From Lapidilactobacillus achengensis (GTDB lineage Bacteria; Bacillota; Bacilli; Lactobacillales; Lactobacillaceae): a stretch of DNA of 64,000 nucleotides. The number at the start of each line of letters is the position of its first letter. Position 1 is the stretch's first letter. This document shows, one piece after another, positions 24,043 to 32,374 of this stretch. Where the stretch lies: NCBI RefSeq assembly GCF_003946655.1, contig NZ_RHOV01000005.1, positions 82,747 through 146,746 of the forward strand. The letters run 5' to 3'. Position numbers and translations under genes: made by a program. The notes under the pieces are model-generated. The model ran no database searches, was not told the origin of the DNA, and was given only the letters and a program-made list of their open reading frames with translations.

Positions 24043-25434
24043 CTAACCGACCGATTTAATATCTTCTTGTTGGGCTATCTTATTCTTTTCAAGGACCATA
24101 GTTTCACGGTATTCAGCGGCATCTGGATTTTCCGTGAAATCAACCGTCAAATCTTCATATCCTTTAAGAACATCTTTTATCTTTGAAATAGGAACATTGA
24201 AATATTCTTTACGTGCATTAACTTTATTGATTCGTTCGTCTGCAAATTTATTATGTAATTCTGTTTCTAATTTGTAGGCATCGTAAGAGAAAATCAGGGC
24301 GTGAACATCAAATTTAAATGGCACTGAAGCAGAGCTTAGTTCCGCAATTCGTTCTAATGGATCTAGTCGGCGTGTGACACCAATTTTAACTACATCCGGG
24401 CCAAACGATCCAATATTAGAAATAATATAAACGTATCCGGCTGTAGCATTTTCGGCACGATAATCTAAGTCTTTCTTTTTATCCTCCGACTCGCCAATAT
24501 TTTTTTGAAGTTCATCAATTCTTGATTGAACATCTTCTTTTTCTGTACCATCAAGCGTAGCAAGTTTCTCTTTTAGTTCAGCAACCGCTTTGATGTAATG
24601 ATCTAGTTCTTTATCAATCTGTTTTTGAGCGTCTTGAATTTCCTTCTGAGCACGTTTTTCTTCACGCTCGCGTTCGCGTTGTTCACGCAATTCTTCTTTT
24701 TCTTCCTGTTTCTTTTCAGAATATTCGAAAGCAAGATGTAATTCATCTATTTTACTATCCAAATATTTAGGAGTGAGGCGAACACCGTTGGGATCGTTTA
24801 GTTTATTTAATTGATCGAAGGACTTCTCAATTCGATTACTGATTCTATCTAAATTAGAGTAGGTAATTTTATTAATCGCGGCTTCACACTCACCATTAAA
24901 TGTTCGCAACAGCTGTTTGATGTTTTTCTTTTGCATCGAGCGGCCTCTTGCGGCGGAATTATCCAGTAACATTGATTTAAAAATCTCTGCCGCAAGCTCA
25001 TTGCGAATCATTTGCTTTTGATCCTGGCGAACTTGATCGAGTTGAGATTTATATCCAAGTGATGAGGCAAAGTCATAACGAGGTTCGTAAAGGCCATTAG
25101 ATTCCATGTTTACCTTATCTTCTGTATCGACTAATTTTTCTTTTAGACTTTTGATATCAGCATTTAGAGTTTTTATTTTTTCCTTTATGGAAGATTGTTT
25201 CTCATTAAGTTCATCAAGCTCTTTATTTTCATTGCTGCGTTTTGATTCGAATTCAAGCTCAAGATTTTTAATCTCTTTAGTTTTATTATCGATAATATCC
25301 TGTAATTCTGCAGGCTTCATTTGCTGTGCGGTCAAAACGATATTGGCTTTTTCCTGTAAACCAGCATTCTCAGCGGTTAAGCGCTCAATCTCATCTTTCA
25401 ACTTATTGACTTTAAATAGATCAGTTAAACTCAT
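24043..25434 (-). CDS. Coiled-coil DUF4041 protein with C-terminal T5orf172/GIY-YIG-like domain
   Basis: A 463-residue protein. Coiled coil occupies about residues 10-110, a DUF4041-like region spans about 115-240, a second charged coiled coil runs from 240 to 328, and a GIY-YIG-related T5orf172 domain lies at about 332-425 (AGYVYIISN, VVKIGVTRR, ERIAELS, ELHNKF, RKEYFNV). T5orf172 domains are DNA-binding or nuclease modules common in phages. The gene lies in the lysogeny module between the membrane protein and ImmA, with GGAGGAG upstream. It is not needed for lysogeny as far as known, so it may be defence or immunity cargo. The function is unproven. Confidence 0.72.
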   Translation of the reverse strand: MSLTDLFKVNKLKDEIERLTAENAGLQEKANIVLTAQQMKPAELQDIIDNKTKEIKNLELEFESKRSNENKELDELNEKQSSIKEKIKTLNADIKSLKEKLVDTEDKVNMESNGLYEPRYDFASSLGYKSQLDQVRQDQKQMIRNELAAEIFKSMLLDNSAARGRSMQKKNIKQLLRTFNGECEAAINKITYSNLDRISNRIEKSFDQLNKLNDPNGVRLTPKYLDSKIDELHLAFEYSEKKQEEKEELREQREREREEKRAQKEIQDAQKQIDKELDHYIKAVAELKEKLATLDGTEKEDVQSRIDELQKNIGESEDKKKDLDYRAENATAGYVYIISNIGSFGPDVVKIGVTRRLDPLERIAELSSASVPFKFDVHALIFSYDAYKLETELHNKFADERINKVNARKEYFNVPISKIKDVLKGYEDLTVDFTENPDAAEYRETMVLEKNKIAQQEDIKSVG

Positions 25435-25456
25435 TATTACTCCTCCAAGTGATTAA

Positions 25457-25888
25457 TTAAAGCAATTCTAAATTGCCGTGATAAAAGTCATCTATTGTAT
25501 CAATAGAATAATCAGCCATACTCTCACCAATATGGAATGAATCGAGGAATGCATGATAATTAGCATCTTCGGGATCAATGTCCTCAAAATACATAGGCAC
25601 TAGAATATCAACGGCAGTTCTGTTTGCTTCGGCCTCGGTAGCACTATTAGAAGAATCGCAAAAATACGAAATACCCCGATGACTGCATAAAACATGCGCT
25701 GTTTCGTGTGCAACGACGAAGGGTAGCTGCTGCTGATCATACCAATTGAGATTGATGACAATTGATCTATGATACGCGCTAGATCCAGAGGGCGTATCTG
25801 AATTCATTGCACTAGTTAATTCGTATCTGATTTTGTGGTCGAACGCAAAGTTCAAAGTAGATTGCATGAAGTTATCATTCATCATCAT
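25457..25888 (-). CDS. ImmA/IrrE-type zinc metallopeptidase
   Basis: A 143-residue protein with the HExxH zinc motif (VAHETAHVLCSH, His61-Glu62-His65) and a later EAEANRTAVD that supplies the third ligand region. In ICEBs1 and phages, ImmA cleaves the immunity repressor after DNA damage to start induction. It overlaps the repressor gene by 14 bases and is read from the same operon, the typical repressor-protease pair. Confidence 0.88.
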   Translation of the reverse strand: MMMNDNFMQSTLNFAFDHKIRYELTSAMNSDTPSGSSAYHRSIVINLNWYDQQQLPFVVAHETAHVLCSHRGISYFCDSSNSATEAEANRTAVDILVPMYFEDIDPEDANYHAFLDSFHIGESMADYSIDTIDDFYHGNLELL

Positions 25889-26255
25889 CTTTGCCCCTTA
25901 GCAGTCTTCTCATTAGCGCCAAATCTTCAGGCGGAACGGGCTTACCTTGGAATGTTAAGACTGCGTTTTCATCGTCAAGATCAACAGCGTTTTCTTTGTC
26001 TTGATCGTTTGCAGAAAGACCTGCAAAATTTAGTATTTCTTCATTACTTATCCTAAGTCCCTTAGCCATACGCTTTAACGTTGGAACTTTAGGGATGTTT
26101 CTCTGACCACGTTCCACTAGCGACCAGTAAGATGCAGAAATGGCTGGTTTGTCGCCAATCTTTGATTGGTTTGATACTTGTCTTAAAGAGAAGTTTTTTT
26201 GGTTTCGAATTTGTTTAATTTTATTTCCAAATTCTTGTGGAGTGACAGAACTCAT
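25875..26255 (-). CDS. CI-like XRE-family repressor
   Basis: A 126-residue repressor. The helix-turn-helix lies in the first 75 residues (EFGNKIKQIRNQKNFSLRQV, ASYWSLVERGQRNIPKV), followed by a short C-terminal tail with no LexA-type peptidase. That fits control by the adjacent ImmA protease rather than self-cleavage. The ATG at 26255 is chosen for its AAAGGA site. A longer frame to 26330 would run through the operator region. It maintains lysogeny by binding the GTTATAC repeats upstream. Confidence 0.9.
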   Translation of the reverse strand: MSSVTPQEFGNKIKQIRNQKNFSLRQVSNQSKIGDKPAISASYWSLVERGQRNIPKVPTLKRMAKGLRISNEEILNFAGLSANDQDKENAVDLDDENAVLTFQGKPVPPEDLALMRRLLRGKDDDE

Positions 26256-26281
26256 ACATATCAGTCCTTTCAATACGATAA

Positions 26282-26365
26282 GTATAACAAAAGTATAACG
26301 TGTGTACACAAAAATATAAAAAAGAAGCAAATATTCGTTGACAAAAGTTATACTAATGTTATTAT
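26282..26365 (+). promoter_or_regulatory. Genetic switch: operators and early promoter
   Basis: GTATAAC occurs at 26282-26288 and 26293-26299, with the inverse GTTATAC at 26347-26353. The early promoter has TTGACA (26338-26343), a 16-base spacer and TATTAT (26360-26365), so the third operator lies between its -35 and -10 boxes. The first two overlap the probable repressor promoter on the minus strand. A further ACAAAAGTTATAC copy lies at 26615-26627, inside the end of the cro-like gene. Confidence 0.7.
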
Positions 26366-26397
26366 GTAATTGTACTTAAAAACAAGGAGATGATGAA

Positions 26398-26634
26398 TTG
26401 GTTAAGCTTTATATTTCGGACCGTGCAAAGATTGATGAATTAATTGCTATGAACGGTTATACGCAAAAGAGCTTGTCTGACAAGGTAGACATCATTCCTA
26501 GCTATCTATCTGCAATCTTGAACGGAAAACGTTCTGCAGGAGTTAAAACTGCAAAAAAAATTTCTGGTCGACTTGGTGTTGAGATTTCAGATATTTTTTT
26601 TGCCCAGGATGTTTACAAAAGTTATACAAAATAA
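26398..26634 (+). CDS. Cro-like XRE-family regulator
   Basis: A 78-residue protein, almost all helix-turn-helix (GYTQKSLSDKVDIIPSYLSA, then GVKTAKKISGRLGVEISDIF). It is the first gene rightward from the switch and is expected to oppose CI. Translation starts at TTG with AAGGAG 8 bases upstream. An operator-like GTTATAC is embedded in its last codons. Confidence 0.85.
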   Translation: MVKLYISDRAKIDELIAMNGYTQKSLSDKVDIIPSYLSAILNGKRSAGVKTAKKISGRLGVEISDIFFAQDVYKSYTK

Positions 26635-26654
26635 ATAATTAAGGAGGAAGAACC

Positions 26655-26888
26655 ATGAAAGAAAAATCAAACGAATCAAAAGCAATCAACTTCCCAGGTC
26701 TACTAAATCGGTTGGAGAACACGTACAACTTTAACAAGGAAAATGTTTACCCCAACAGATTAGATGATGTTGTCGCTGATATTAAAAAAATCGAGGCCAA
26801 ATACAATCTTCGGCCTCGACAACTTGAATCAGTTGTGAGATTTACTCGTGTGGAAAGTGAACTTGCTCGGCTATTAGATCAACGCTGA
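26655..26888 (+). CDS. Phage early protein, unknown function
   Basis: A 77-residue charged helical protein with a strong AAGGAGG site, directly after cro. The C-terminal half (IEAKYNLRPRQLESVVRFTR) looks like a short helical, possibly helix-turn-helix, segment. No family is recognised. Its last 47 bases overlap the 3' end of a minus-strand gene. Confidence 0.6.
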   Translation: MKEKSNESKAINFPGLLNRLENTYNFNKENVYPNRLDDVVADIKKIEAKYNLRPRQLESVVRFTRVESELARLLDQR

Positions 26889-27102
26889 ATTTTGTTTCGT
26901 TACGATCAGCGTGATACCTTGCAAAATCCATATTAAGGTCTGAAGCTGTTCCCCAAGCTTCTTTGACTCTCGGAATCATGTCCTGAGACATTTCTTCTTG
27001 GCAATATGGACACTGAATGGTTGACGGCCATGTACTCGTATTAAGGACGAATTTATGGCCGCACTGACCACATGTAATTTGAACCACAGTTATCTGTGCC
27101 AT
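26842..27102 (-). CDS. Zinc-ribbon protein encoded antisense within the early region
   Basis: An 86-residue protein with a zinc ribbon, ITCGQCGHKF and IQCPYCQEEM (two CxxC pairs), followed by a helical tail. An AAAGGTGG site lies a few bases before the ATG, and a TATAAT box is further upstream on the same strand. It is the only minus-strand gene among the plus-strand early genes and overlaps the preceding gene tail to tail by 47 bases. The function is unknown, and a regulatory or nucleic-acid-binding role is only suggested by the ribbon. Confidence 0.6.
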   Translation of the reverse strand: MAQITVVQITCGQCGHKFVLNTSTWPSTIQCPYCQEEMSQDMIPRVKEAWGTASDLNMDFARYHADRNETKFSVDLIAEQVHFPHE

Positions 27103-27178
27103 TTTGTCACCACCTTTCAGGTTGATTATATCGCTTAAAGGTGAGCAACACTATTCAATTTTCAAGGAGGTGAGCTAA

Positions 27179-27340
27179 ATGAGTAAGGAAGAAATGATCA
27201 ACGATATCATTCTCTGGCGGCCAGATGTTTCACGCAATTACTGGGAGTCAAAGTCAATTCGAGTTGTTGAGGCTAATTGGAAGTTGCTCAACAGCTGTGA
27301 AAGTAATGAGGTAGATGAAATCAACGCTACTTATTGCTGA
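27179..27340 (+). CDS. Small phage protein (53 residues)
   Basis: The open frame starts at ATG 27179 with a perfect AAGGAGG site and gives MSKEEMINDIILWRPDVSRN, ending in a polar tail with TYC. It is tryptophan-rich and acidic. No family is recognised. The strong ribosome-binding site and the position in the early operon support translation. Confidence 0.55.
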   Translation: MSKEEMINDIILWRPDVSRNYWESKSIRVVEANWKLLNSCESNEVDEINATYC

Positions 27341-27410
27341 CAAATGAATTGTACCGTAATTCAGAGTGTGTCCTGCACTACGCAATTTGAGTGATTGGAG
27401 GTGAGTATAT

Positions 27411-27899
27411 ATGTATTTAACACAATCAGATCAGCAAGTTCTCTCTCTCTTTGATCAACGGCTCAAGGCGAATGATATGGTCCGTGGTGATATCGCAGCA
27501 GACTTAGGATTTAAACACGCAAGTGCGGTAACGAATTGGTCGTCACGGGGTATTCCTGAAAATCAGCTTTTTAAGGTTATTAAGGCAATGCGAGATGCAA
27601 GATTCATGATTGGCGCCTGTTTGCTTGAAAGTGGCATGGTACTACCGAAGATTACCAAGGCCAAAGATGATTCATATGCGTGGTTCTTTTCCCAGAAAAA
27701 AGAGGAAAGCGAGCGACGTGCCCTCGATAATCGTTTTACCGAATTAAACAGTAAGCCGGTTGACCAGAGAACCAGTGCTGATCGTGAGGAAATGAAACGT
27801 TACTGTGACGAATATCTGCAGGAGGTCACGGCAGAAGTTGAATTAGTTTTACAAATTACTGATGACTGGGGTATTCAGGAGGTGATCAAATGGAAATAA
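27411..27899 (+). CDS. Phage regulatory protein with CII-like helix-turn-helix
   Basis: A 162-residue protein. The N-terminal part (about 25-60) has a likely helix-turn-helix: GDIAADLGFKHASAVTNWSS followed by RGIPENQLFKVI. The C-terminal part is charged and helical. The pattern resembles CII-type regulators of Gram-positive phages, but I cannot confirm the family. GGAGGTG precedes the ATG, and it overlaps the next gene by 10 bases. Confidence 0.6.
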   Translation: MYLTQSDQQVLSLFDQRLKANDMVRGDIAADLGFKHASAVTNWSSRGIPENQLFKVIKAMRDARFMIGACLLESGMVLPKITKAKDDSYAWFFSQKKEESERRALDNRFTELNSKPVDQRTSADREEMKRYCDEYLQEVTAEVELVLQITDDWGIQEVIKWK

Positions 27900-28186
27900 C
27901 AATTGATAAGGATTCAGCAAAATTGTTAGTTGAAACATTTAAAGATAGTGCCATGGACGAGCTTGTATCAAAAGTAGTTGCTGCCTTAAATACAAAAACC
28001 CCTGTTAGTCAAAAGTTGCTATCAACTCCCAAGCTTAGTCAAGTTAAGGGCATGAGTCGTGAAACAATCATAGCTTATGTTGCGGCCGGAATGCCACACA
28101 CGTCAGTTGGGAAAACAGGGAAGCAATGGCGTTTTGAACTGGACCAGGTTAATTCGTGGCTGGATGAAAATCAGGAAAGGTATTGA
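27890..28186 (+). CDS. Excisionase/DUF771-like DNA-binding protein
   Basis: A 98-residue protein. The C-terminal half has a winged-helix pattern, KLSQVKGMSRETIIAYVAAG followed by GKQWRFELDQVNSWLDEN, as in MerR/excisionase-type helix-turn-helix proteins. AGGAGGTG precedes the start inside the end of the upstream gene. Excisionase activity is possible but it lies far from the integrase, so a general early regulator is equally likely. Confidence 0.6.
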   Translation: MEITIDKDSAKLLVETFKDSAMDELVSKVVAALNTKTPVSQKLLSTPKLSQVKGMSRETIIAYVAAGMPHTSVGKTGKQWRFELDQVNSWLDENQERY

Positions 28187-28190
28187 TTGC

Positions 28191-28328
28191 ATGAGTTTTT
28201 TGCAGCAGGTATCAGGAATCTTAATTTTGATTGGGCTTACTACCATCGTTGGAATAGCTTACGAGTGGGGCAAGACTGGAACATTCAAAAAGGCTTTACA
28301 TCAAATCTTTGATTTAGATTGGAAGTGA
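28191..28328 (+). CDS. Small single-span membrane protein
   Basis: A 45-residue product starting MSFLQQVSGILILIGLTTIV, with one transmembrane helix and a charged tail. An AAAGG site lies 10 bases upstream. The frame is open further upstream, but that part overlaps the preceding gene. The function is unknown. Confidence 0.5.
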   Translation: MSFLQQVSGILILIGLTTIVGIAYEWGKTGTFKKALHQIFDLDWK

Positions 28329-28332
28329 TTTT

Positions 28333-28569
28333 GTGACAGAACTTGAAATGATGCAGCGGATTCGAACTGCAAGATTGTTTGCATTCGAGGAGGCCTACAA
28401 CAAAATCGAAGATCGCATACGCTTCAATCGATTGATTGGCATCAATGATAAGGAAATTGGCATGACAGCGTCACAAGGAGCAATTCAGGAACTGATTAAT
28501 GAAGAGCAATATGAATTGGCTCACGGAACAACAAAAAAGCCTACATCGGCCGCCACCGACATAGGCTAA
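28333..28569 (+). CDS. Phage early protein, unknown function
   Basis: A 78-residue protein with a GTG start, predicted mostly helical (MTELEMMQRIRTARLFAFEE). It follows the small membrane protein by 4 bases. Its 3' end is overlapped by a strong hairpin. No family is recognised. Confidence 0.5.
   Translation: MTELEMMQRIRTARLFAFEEAYNKIEDRIRFNRLIGINDKEIGMTASQGAIQELINEEQYELAHGTTKKPTSAATDIG
28533..28567 (-). terminator. Minus-strand-oriented terminator hairpin
   Basis: Read on the minus strand, AGCCTA...TAGGCT with inner TCGG/CCGA is followed by TTTTTT. On the plus strand no T run follows, so it would stop antisense transcription. It overlaps the 3' end of the plus-strand gene ending at 28569. 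Confidence 0.55.
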
Positions 28570-28629
28570 AAAATAATCAAATCAAAATTATTTATACACA
28601 TATTTTAACATTGCAAAGGAGTTTAAACA

Positions 28630-30570
28630 ATGACAGTCATTAATTTACAATCAATGACCATTCATCATTTTAAGGGTATCAAAGATTTCAGCTTTGAGCC
28701 TAAAGGAAATGACGCTGCTGTTTTGGGTCAGAACGCTTCGGGTAAGACAACCATTTTTGACGCTTTTACTTGGTTGCTTTTCGGCAAGAACTCGGAAGAA
28801 TCGAAAGCATTTCACGTCAAGCCATTGGCGGCTGAGGGAACTGAGTTACTTGGATTAGAACCTGAAGTTACCGCAACGCTGAAAATTGGCGCTAAGAATA
28901 CAGTACTGAAGCGAGTTCTCAAAGAAGTTTGGACCAAACCAAACGGCGAGCTTAAGAAGGTGCGCAAGCCTGATAAGACTCTACTTTACGTGGACGATGT
29001 ACCACAGAAAGTTAAAGAGTATGAGGAATTCATCAATAAGATCATTGATGTCGATACTTTTAAGGCGCTAACTAACCCGGCGATGTTTACCAATCTCAAA
29101 TGGGATCAACAGCGTGCTGTGTTAATGCAACTTATCTCAGGTCTAACTGATCAAGATGTCATCAATAAGCATCCAGAGCTCAAAGACTTGAGTCAGTTAA
29201 TCAGTGATAGTACTATCGAGGACCAAAACAAGCGGATTAATGATCAGCGTCGTCAGATTAAGCGTGATATTGATGCTTTGCCCGCTCGAATCGATGAAGC
29301 AACCAGGGCAATACCCGAAACAGTCTCCACTAGTCCTGGTGACTTAGAAGAAATGAAAGCTACCTATCAATCTGAAATTGATTCTCGTAAGGCAAAAATT
29401 ACTGAATTGCGATCGGTTGATACCCCAACTGCTTTATATAAACAGATAGCAGAATTAAAGTTACAAGCAGTTAAGGATGAAACAAAATTTGGGGCTACCA
29501 ATAATCTACACGTAATGGAAACGGCCAATAAAGTGACTGAATTACGACGTCAACTGAGTGATGCAACTAATAACGATGAGCAATTGACTGCTGATATATT
29601 CAGTACTGGGCAAAAAATAGAGGGTATTGAAATAAAGAAAGAGTCACTTCTAAAAGAATATCACGCCCTAAAAGAACAAAGTTTTGATGAATCTGCAAAG
29701 ACCTGTCCAACTTGTCATCGAGAACTACCCGATGATGAAGTTGCTGAACTGATTAAACATTTTAATACCGAAAAATCAGAAAAATTAGAGCAAATCGTCG
29801 CTCAGGGAAAACAATACAAGTCTGAATTGGATGAATTAAGAATTAACCTGGGTGATCTTAAGCGAAATGAAGAACAATCAATTTCTAAGGTTACCGAATT
29901 AACAAAATTGAATAAAAAAGCAACATCAGAGTATGAATCGGCAAAACGTTCTTTAGTCGAATATAAAGATTCAGCTAGTTGCAAAGAGACCGAAGCCAAA
30001 ATTGCTGATTTACAGAATCAAATCAATAATCAGTCGGCCTCCCAGATTAACGTAACTGAGATTGAACACCTGAATGATGAGATCAGTCAATACGCCAAGT
30101 CAATTGCTGATATCGAAACTGAATTAGCTAAATATCAAGCTGTTAGAACACAACAAGCACGCTTAGCAGAACTTGAAGCCGACGATGCACGATTAAAGGC
30201 GCAGTATAACGAACTAGACAAGCAATCTTACCTGATCGAACGGTTTATGCGTGCAAAAATCACCATGACCGAAGATAGCATCAATCAAAAATTTAGTGTT
30301 GTTAAATTCAAGCTATTTGAAAACCAGAAAAACGGTGAATTGAAAGAAACCTGCGAAGCAACGGTTAACGGTGTGCCGTTCAGTGATCTAAATAATGCGG
30401 CCAGAATTAACGCAGGATTGGACATCATTAATACTCTTACAGATTTTTACGATATGAAGGCTCCAATCTTTATTGATAATGCAGAATCAGTTAACCATCT
30501 GGTTGAAACTGGATCACAACAAATCAGCTTAGTAGTATCCGAAGATAAAAAATTGAAAGTGGTGGCTTAA
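28630..30570 (+). CDS. Rad50/SbcC-like AAA ATPase with zinc hook
   Basis: A 646-residue SMC-type ATPase. Walker A is GQNASGKTT (33-41) after the ABC-type N-terminus IHHFKGIKDFSFEP. Two long coiled-coil arms surround a zinc-hook CPTC at Cys359/Cys362 (CPTCHRELPDDE). The C-terminal half carries an APIFIDNAESVN Walker B-like stretch. It probably handles DNA ends together with the following two genes. Such ATPases in Lactobacillus phages sit in the recombination module. No SbcD nuclease is present, but an MBL hydrolase is. Confidence 0.85.
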   Translation: MTVINLQSMTIHHFKGIKDFSFEPKGNDAAVLGQNASGKTTIFDAFTWLLFGKNSEESKAFHVKPLAAEGTELLGLEPEVTATLKIGAKNTVLKRVLKEVWTKPNGELKKVRKPDKTLLYVDDVPQKVKEYEEFINKIIDVDTFKALTNPAMFTNLKWDQQRAVLMQLISGLTDQDVINKHPELKDLSQLISDSTIEDQNKRINDQRRQIKRDIDALPARIDEATRAIPETVSTSPGDLEEMKATYQSEIDSRKAKITELRSVDTPTALYKQIAELKLQAVKDETKFGATNNLHVMETANKVTELRRQLSDATNNDEQLTADIFSTGQKIEGIEIKKESLLKEYHALKEQSFDESAKTCPTCHRELPDDEVAELIKHFNTEKSEKLEQIVAQGKQYKSELDELRINLGDLKRNEEQSISKVTELTKLNKKATSEYESAKRSLVEYKDSASCKETEAKIADLQNQINNQSASQINVTEIEHLNDEISQYAKSIADIETELAKYQAVRTQQARLAELEADDARLKAQYNELDKQSYLIERFMRAKITMTEDSINQKFSVVKFKLFENQKNGELKETCEATVNGVPFSDLNNAARINAGLDIINTLTDFYDMKAPIFIDNAESVNHLVETGSQQISLVVSEDKKLKVVA

Positions 30571-31653
30571 ATGACAGTAGCAAAATATGAAACAGGATTA
30601 TCTAAGATTACCAATGCAATTGCACCAATGATCTCCAGCCAATTAAGTAATAACGGCATTGAGATGACTGACTATCAACGACAGGTCGTTATTTCGGCAA
30701 TCTCTGCAATTAACACAACGCTAGAGAATAGCAGCTTATCGATTAGCCAAATCGATCAGAGCAACTTAACACAAATCTTATTGACGGTAGCCGCGTTGCA
30801 ATTAAATGCTGATGCAACTCCACGAGAAGTTTATTTCATCGTTCGGAAGTCAAAAAACGCCAAACCAAAGATTGAAATGAATATCGAGGGTGACGGCAAC
30901 GATGCTTTACTGGCACGATTTGGTCGCGACGTTAAAAAAGTCTACCCTTATTGGGCAATTCGAGAGGGCGACGATTTCACTTATCCATCACACAGAGGTG
31001 TCGAAACAACCCCACCTACATGGGTCGAAAAAGGTATCGGCAAGGTCATTCGGGTCGTTTATCCTATTGAGTCACAGAATGGCAGTATTAACTATTACAT
31101 CGGCGAACGTGCTGATGTTAAGAAGAATTTGATTGCCCATATGATGAACAACTTGATGTGGGATAAAGATAAGATTGCTAAGAAAACGGAGATTCGCCAG
31201 AAAACTGAAAATATGACGCTTGATGAAATCTTAGACGATGATGATTTAGTTAAAACTGGCCAGATCAGTCCTGCTTGGCGCGAACCTCAGTCTCGTGAGA
31301 GTATGATTATCCGTAAGATGCGGAACAATGTTACTAAAAAGATTCCTAAGGATTTCTCCAGCAGTTTTGTTGCTAATCAATATCAAGAGGTCACTGATCC
31401 AGAGGCTGCTAAGGTTCGCAAGGACGTAACAGAACACGCCAATTCAGAAGACTTTGAACAGGCAAAAATTGAGGCTAGTAAGCCTGAAAAAAATGAACCC
31501 AAAGAAGGATGGAAGCCCGCACCTGAAGGAGTATCGCAAGCCAGTGAAGTAGTTAAGCCTCAGCAGCCTGAAATCATCGATGCACCAACTAAGGAAGAAG
31601 CCCCACAAGAACCAGAACCTTCCATTTTTGATGATGACGAGGACCCATTCTAA
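30571..31653 (+). CDS. Phage recombination-module protein, possible single-strand annealing protein
   Basis: A 360-residue protein. The N-terminal 250 residues contain the segment LQLNADATPREVYFIVRKS, which resembles the loop of Bet/RecT-type annealing proteins (LNPxxREIYxI), then GDGNDALLARFGRDVKKVYP and SRESMIIRKMRNNVTKKIP. The C-terminal 100 residues are acidic and disordered and end SIFDDDEDPF, as in SSB-like interaction tails. It sits between the Rad50-like ATPase and the MBL protein with overlapping TAA/ATG junctions. The annealing role is an inference from place and weak similarity. Confidence 0.55.
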   Translation: MTVAKYETGLSKITNAIAPMISSQLSNNGIEMTDYQRQVVISAISAINTTLENSSLSISQIDQSNLTQILLTVAALQLNADATPREVYFIVRKSKNAKPKIEMNIEGDGNDALLARFGRDVKKVYPYWAIREGDDFTYPSHRGVETTPPTWVEKGIGKVIRVVYPIESQNGSINYYIGERADVKKNLIAHMMNNLMWDKDKIAKKTEIRQKTENMTLDEILDDDDLVKTGQISPAWREPQSRESMIIRKMRNNVTKKIPKDFSSSFVANQYQEVTDPEAAKVRKDVTEHANSEDFEQAKIEASKPEKNEPKEGWKPAPEGVSQASEVVKPQQPEIIDAPTKEEAPQEPEPSIFDDDEDPF

Positions 31654-32363
31654 TGCTTGATATTACAATATTTGGCACAGGATCATCAGGAAACGGTTAT
31701 TGCGTGAGTGATGGTAAGACTCAACTTTTACTTGAAGTTGGAATTCCCGAGAAAAAAGCCGCACCTAAGATGAACTTTGATTTCAGCAAAGTTGTTGGCA
31801 TCCTAATCACTCACGAACATGGTGATCACAGCAAGTATCTGAAGCAATATCTGCTCAATACGATTGCGCCAGTTTATCTGACAGCTGGCACTGCCAACGC
31901 ACTCAAATTCGAAGGTGTTCGAAGAGTCGACATCCAGCCGTTACACGAGTACAAAATTGGCACTTGGATAGTGACGCCATTTCACGTCGAACATGACGCC
32001 AAAGACCCAGTAGGCTACCTGATTGAGAGTCAGGCGGGCGACCGTCTGCTTTATGTCACTGATACTTATTTTGTTAAATATAGGTTTAAAGATATTACTC
32101 AGATGTTAGTTGAGATGAATTACTCATCTGCAATCGCTCAGAAGAATGTTGATGATGGTATTTTAAATCCATTCTTGGAGCGGCGTATCTGGCATTCTCA
32201 TTTCGAGATGGAGAACTCATTGAACTTCATTAAAGCTAACACCTCACCAAGTTTAGAGAGCGTCACGCTGATCCATTTATCAAAGTTAAACGGTGATCCA
32301 AAGTTGTTTAAATCTAAGACTCAAGAAATAACCGGTGTACCAGTCACAATAGCAAAAAGTTAG
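31653..32363 (+). CDS. MBL-fold metallohydrolase (candidate phage nuclease)
   Basis: A 236-residue metallo-beta-lactamase fold protein. The metal motif HEHGDH is at 54-59, later ligands are likely in FHVEHDAKDPVGY and YVTDTYF, and the WHSHFEMENS and TLIHLS motifs complete the site. YycJ-like MBL proteins include 5'-3' exonucleases. The position directly behind the Rad50-like and annealing-like genes suggests it supplies the exonuclease of this recombination module. Confidence 0.8.
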   Translation: MLDITIFGTGSSGNGYCVSDGKTQLLLEVGIPEKKAAPKMNFDFSKVVGILITHEHGDHSKYLKQYLLNTIAPVYLTAGTANALKFEGVRRVDIQPLHEYKIGTWIVTPFHVEHDAKDPVGYLIESQAGDRLLYVTDTYFVKYRFKDITQMLVEMNYSSAIAQKNVDDGILNPFLERRIWHSHFEMENSLNFIKANTSPSLESVTLIHLSKLNGDPKLFKSKTQEITGVPVTIAKS

Positions 32364-32374
32364 GAGGTGCCCAA

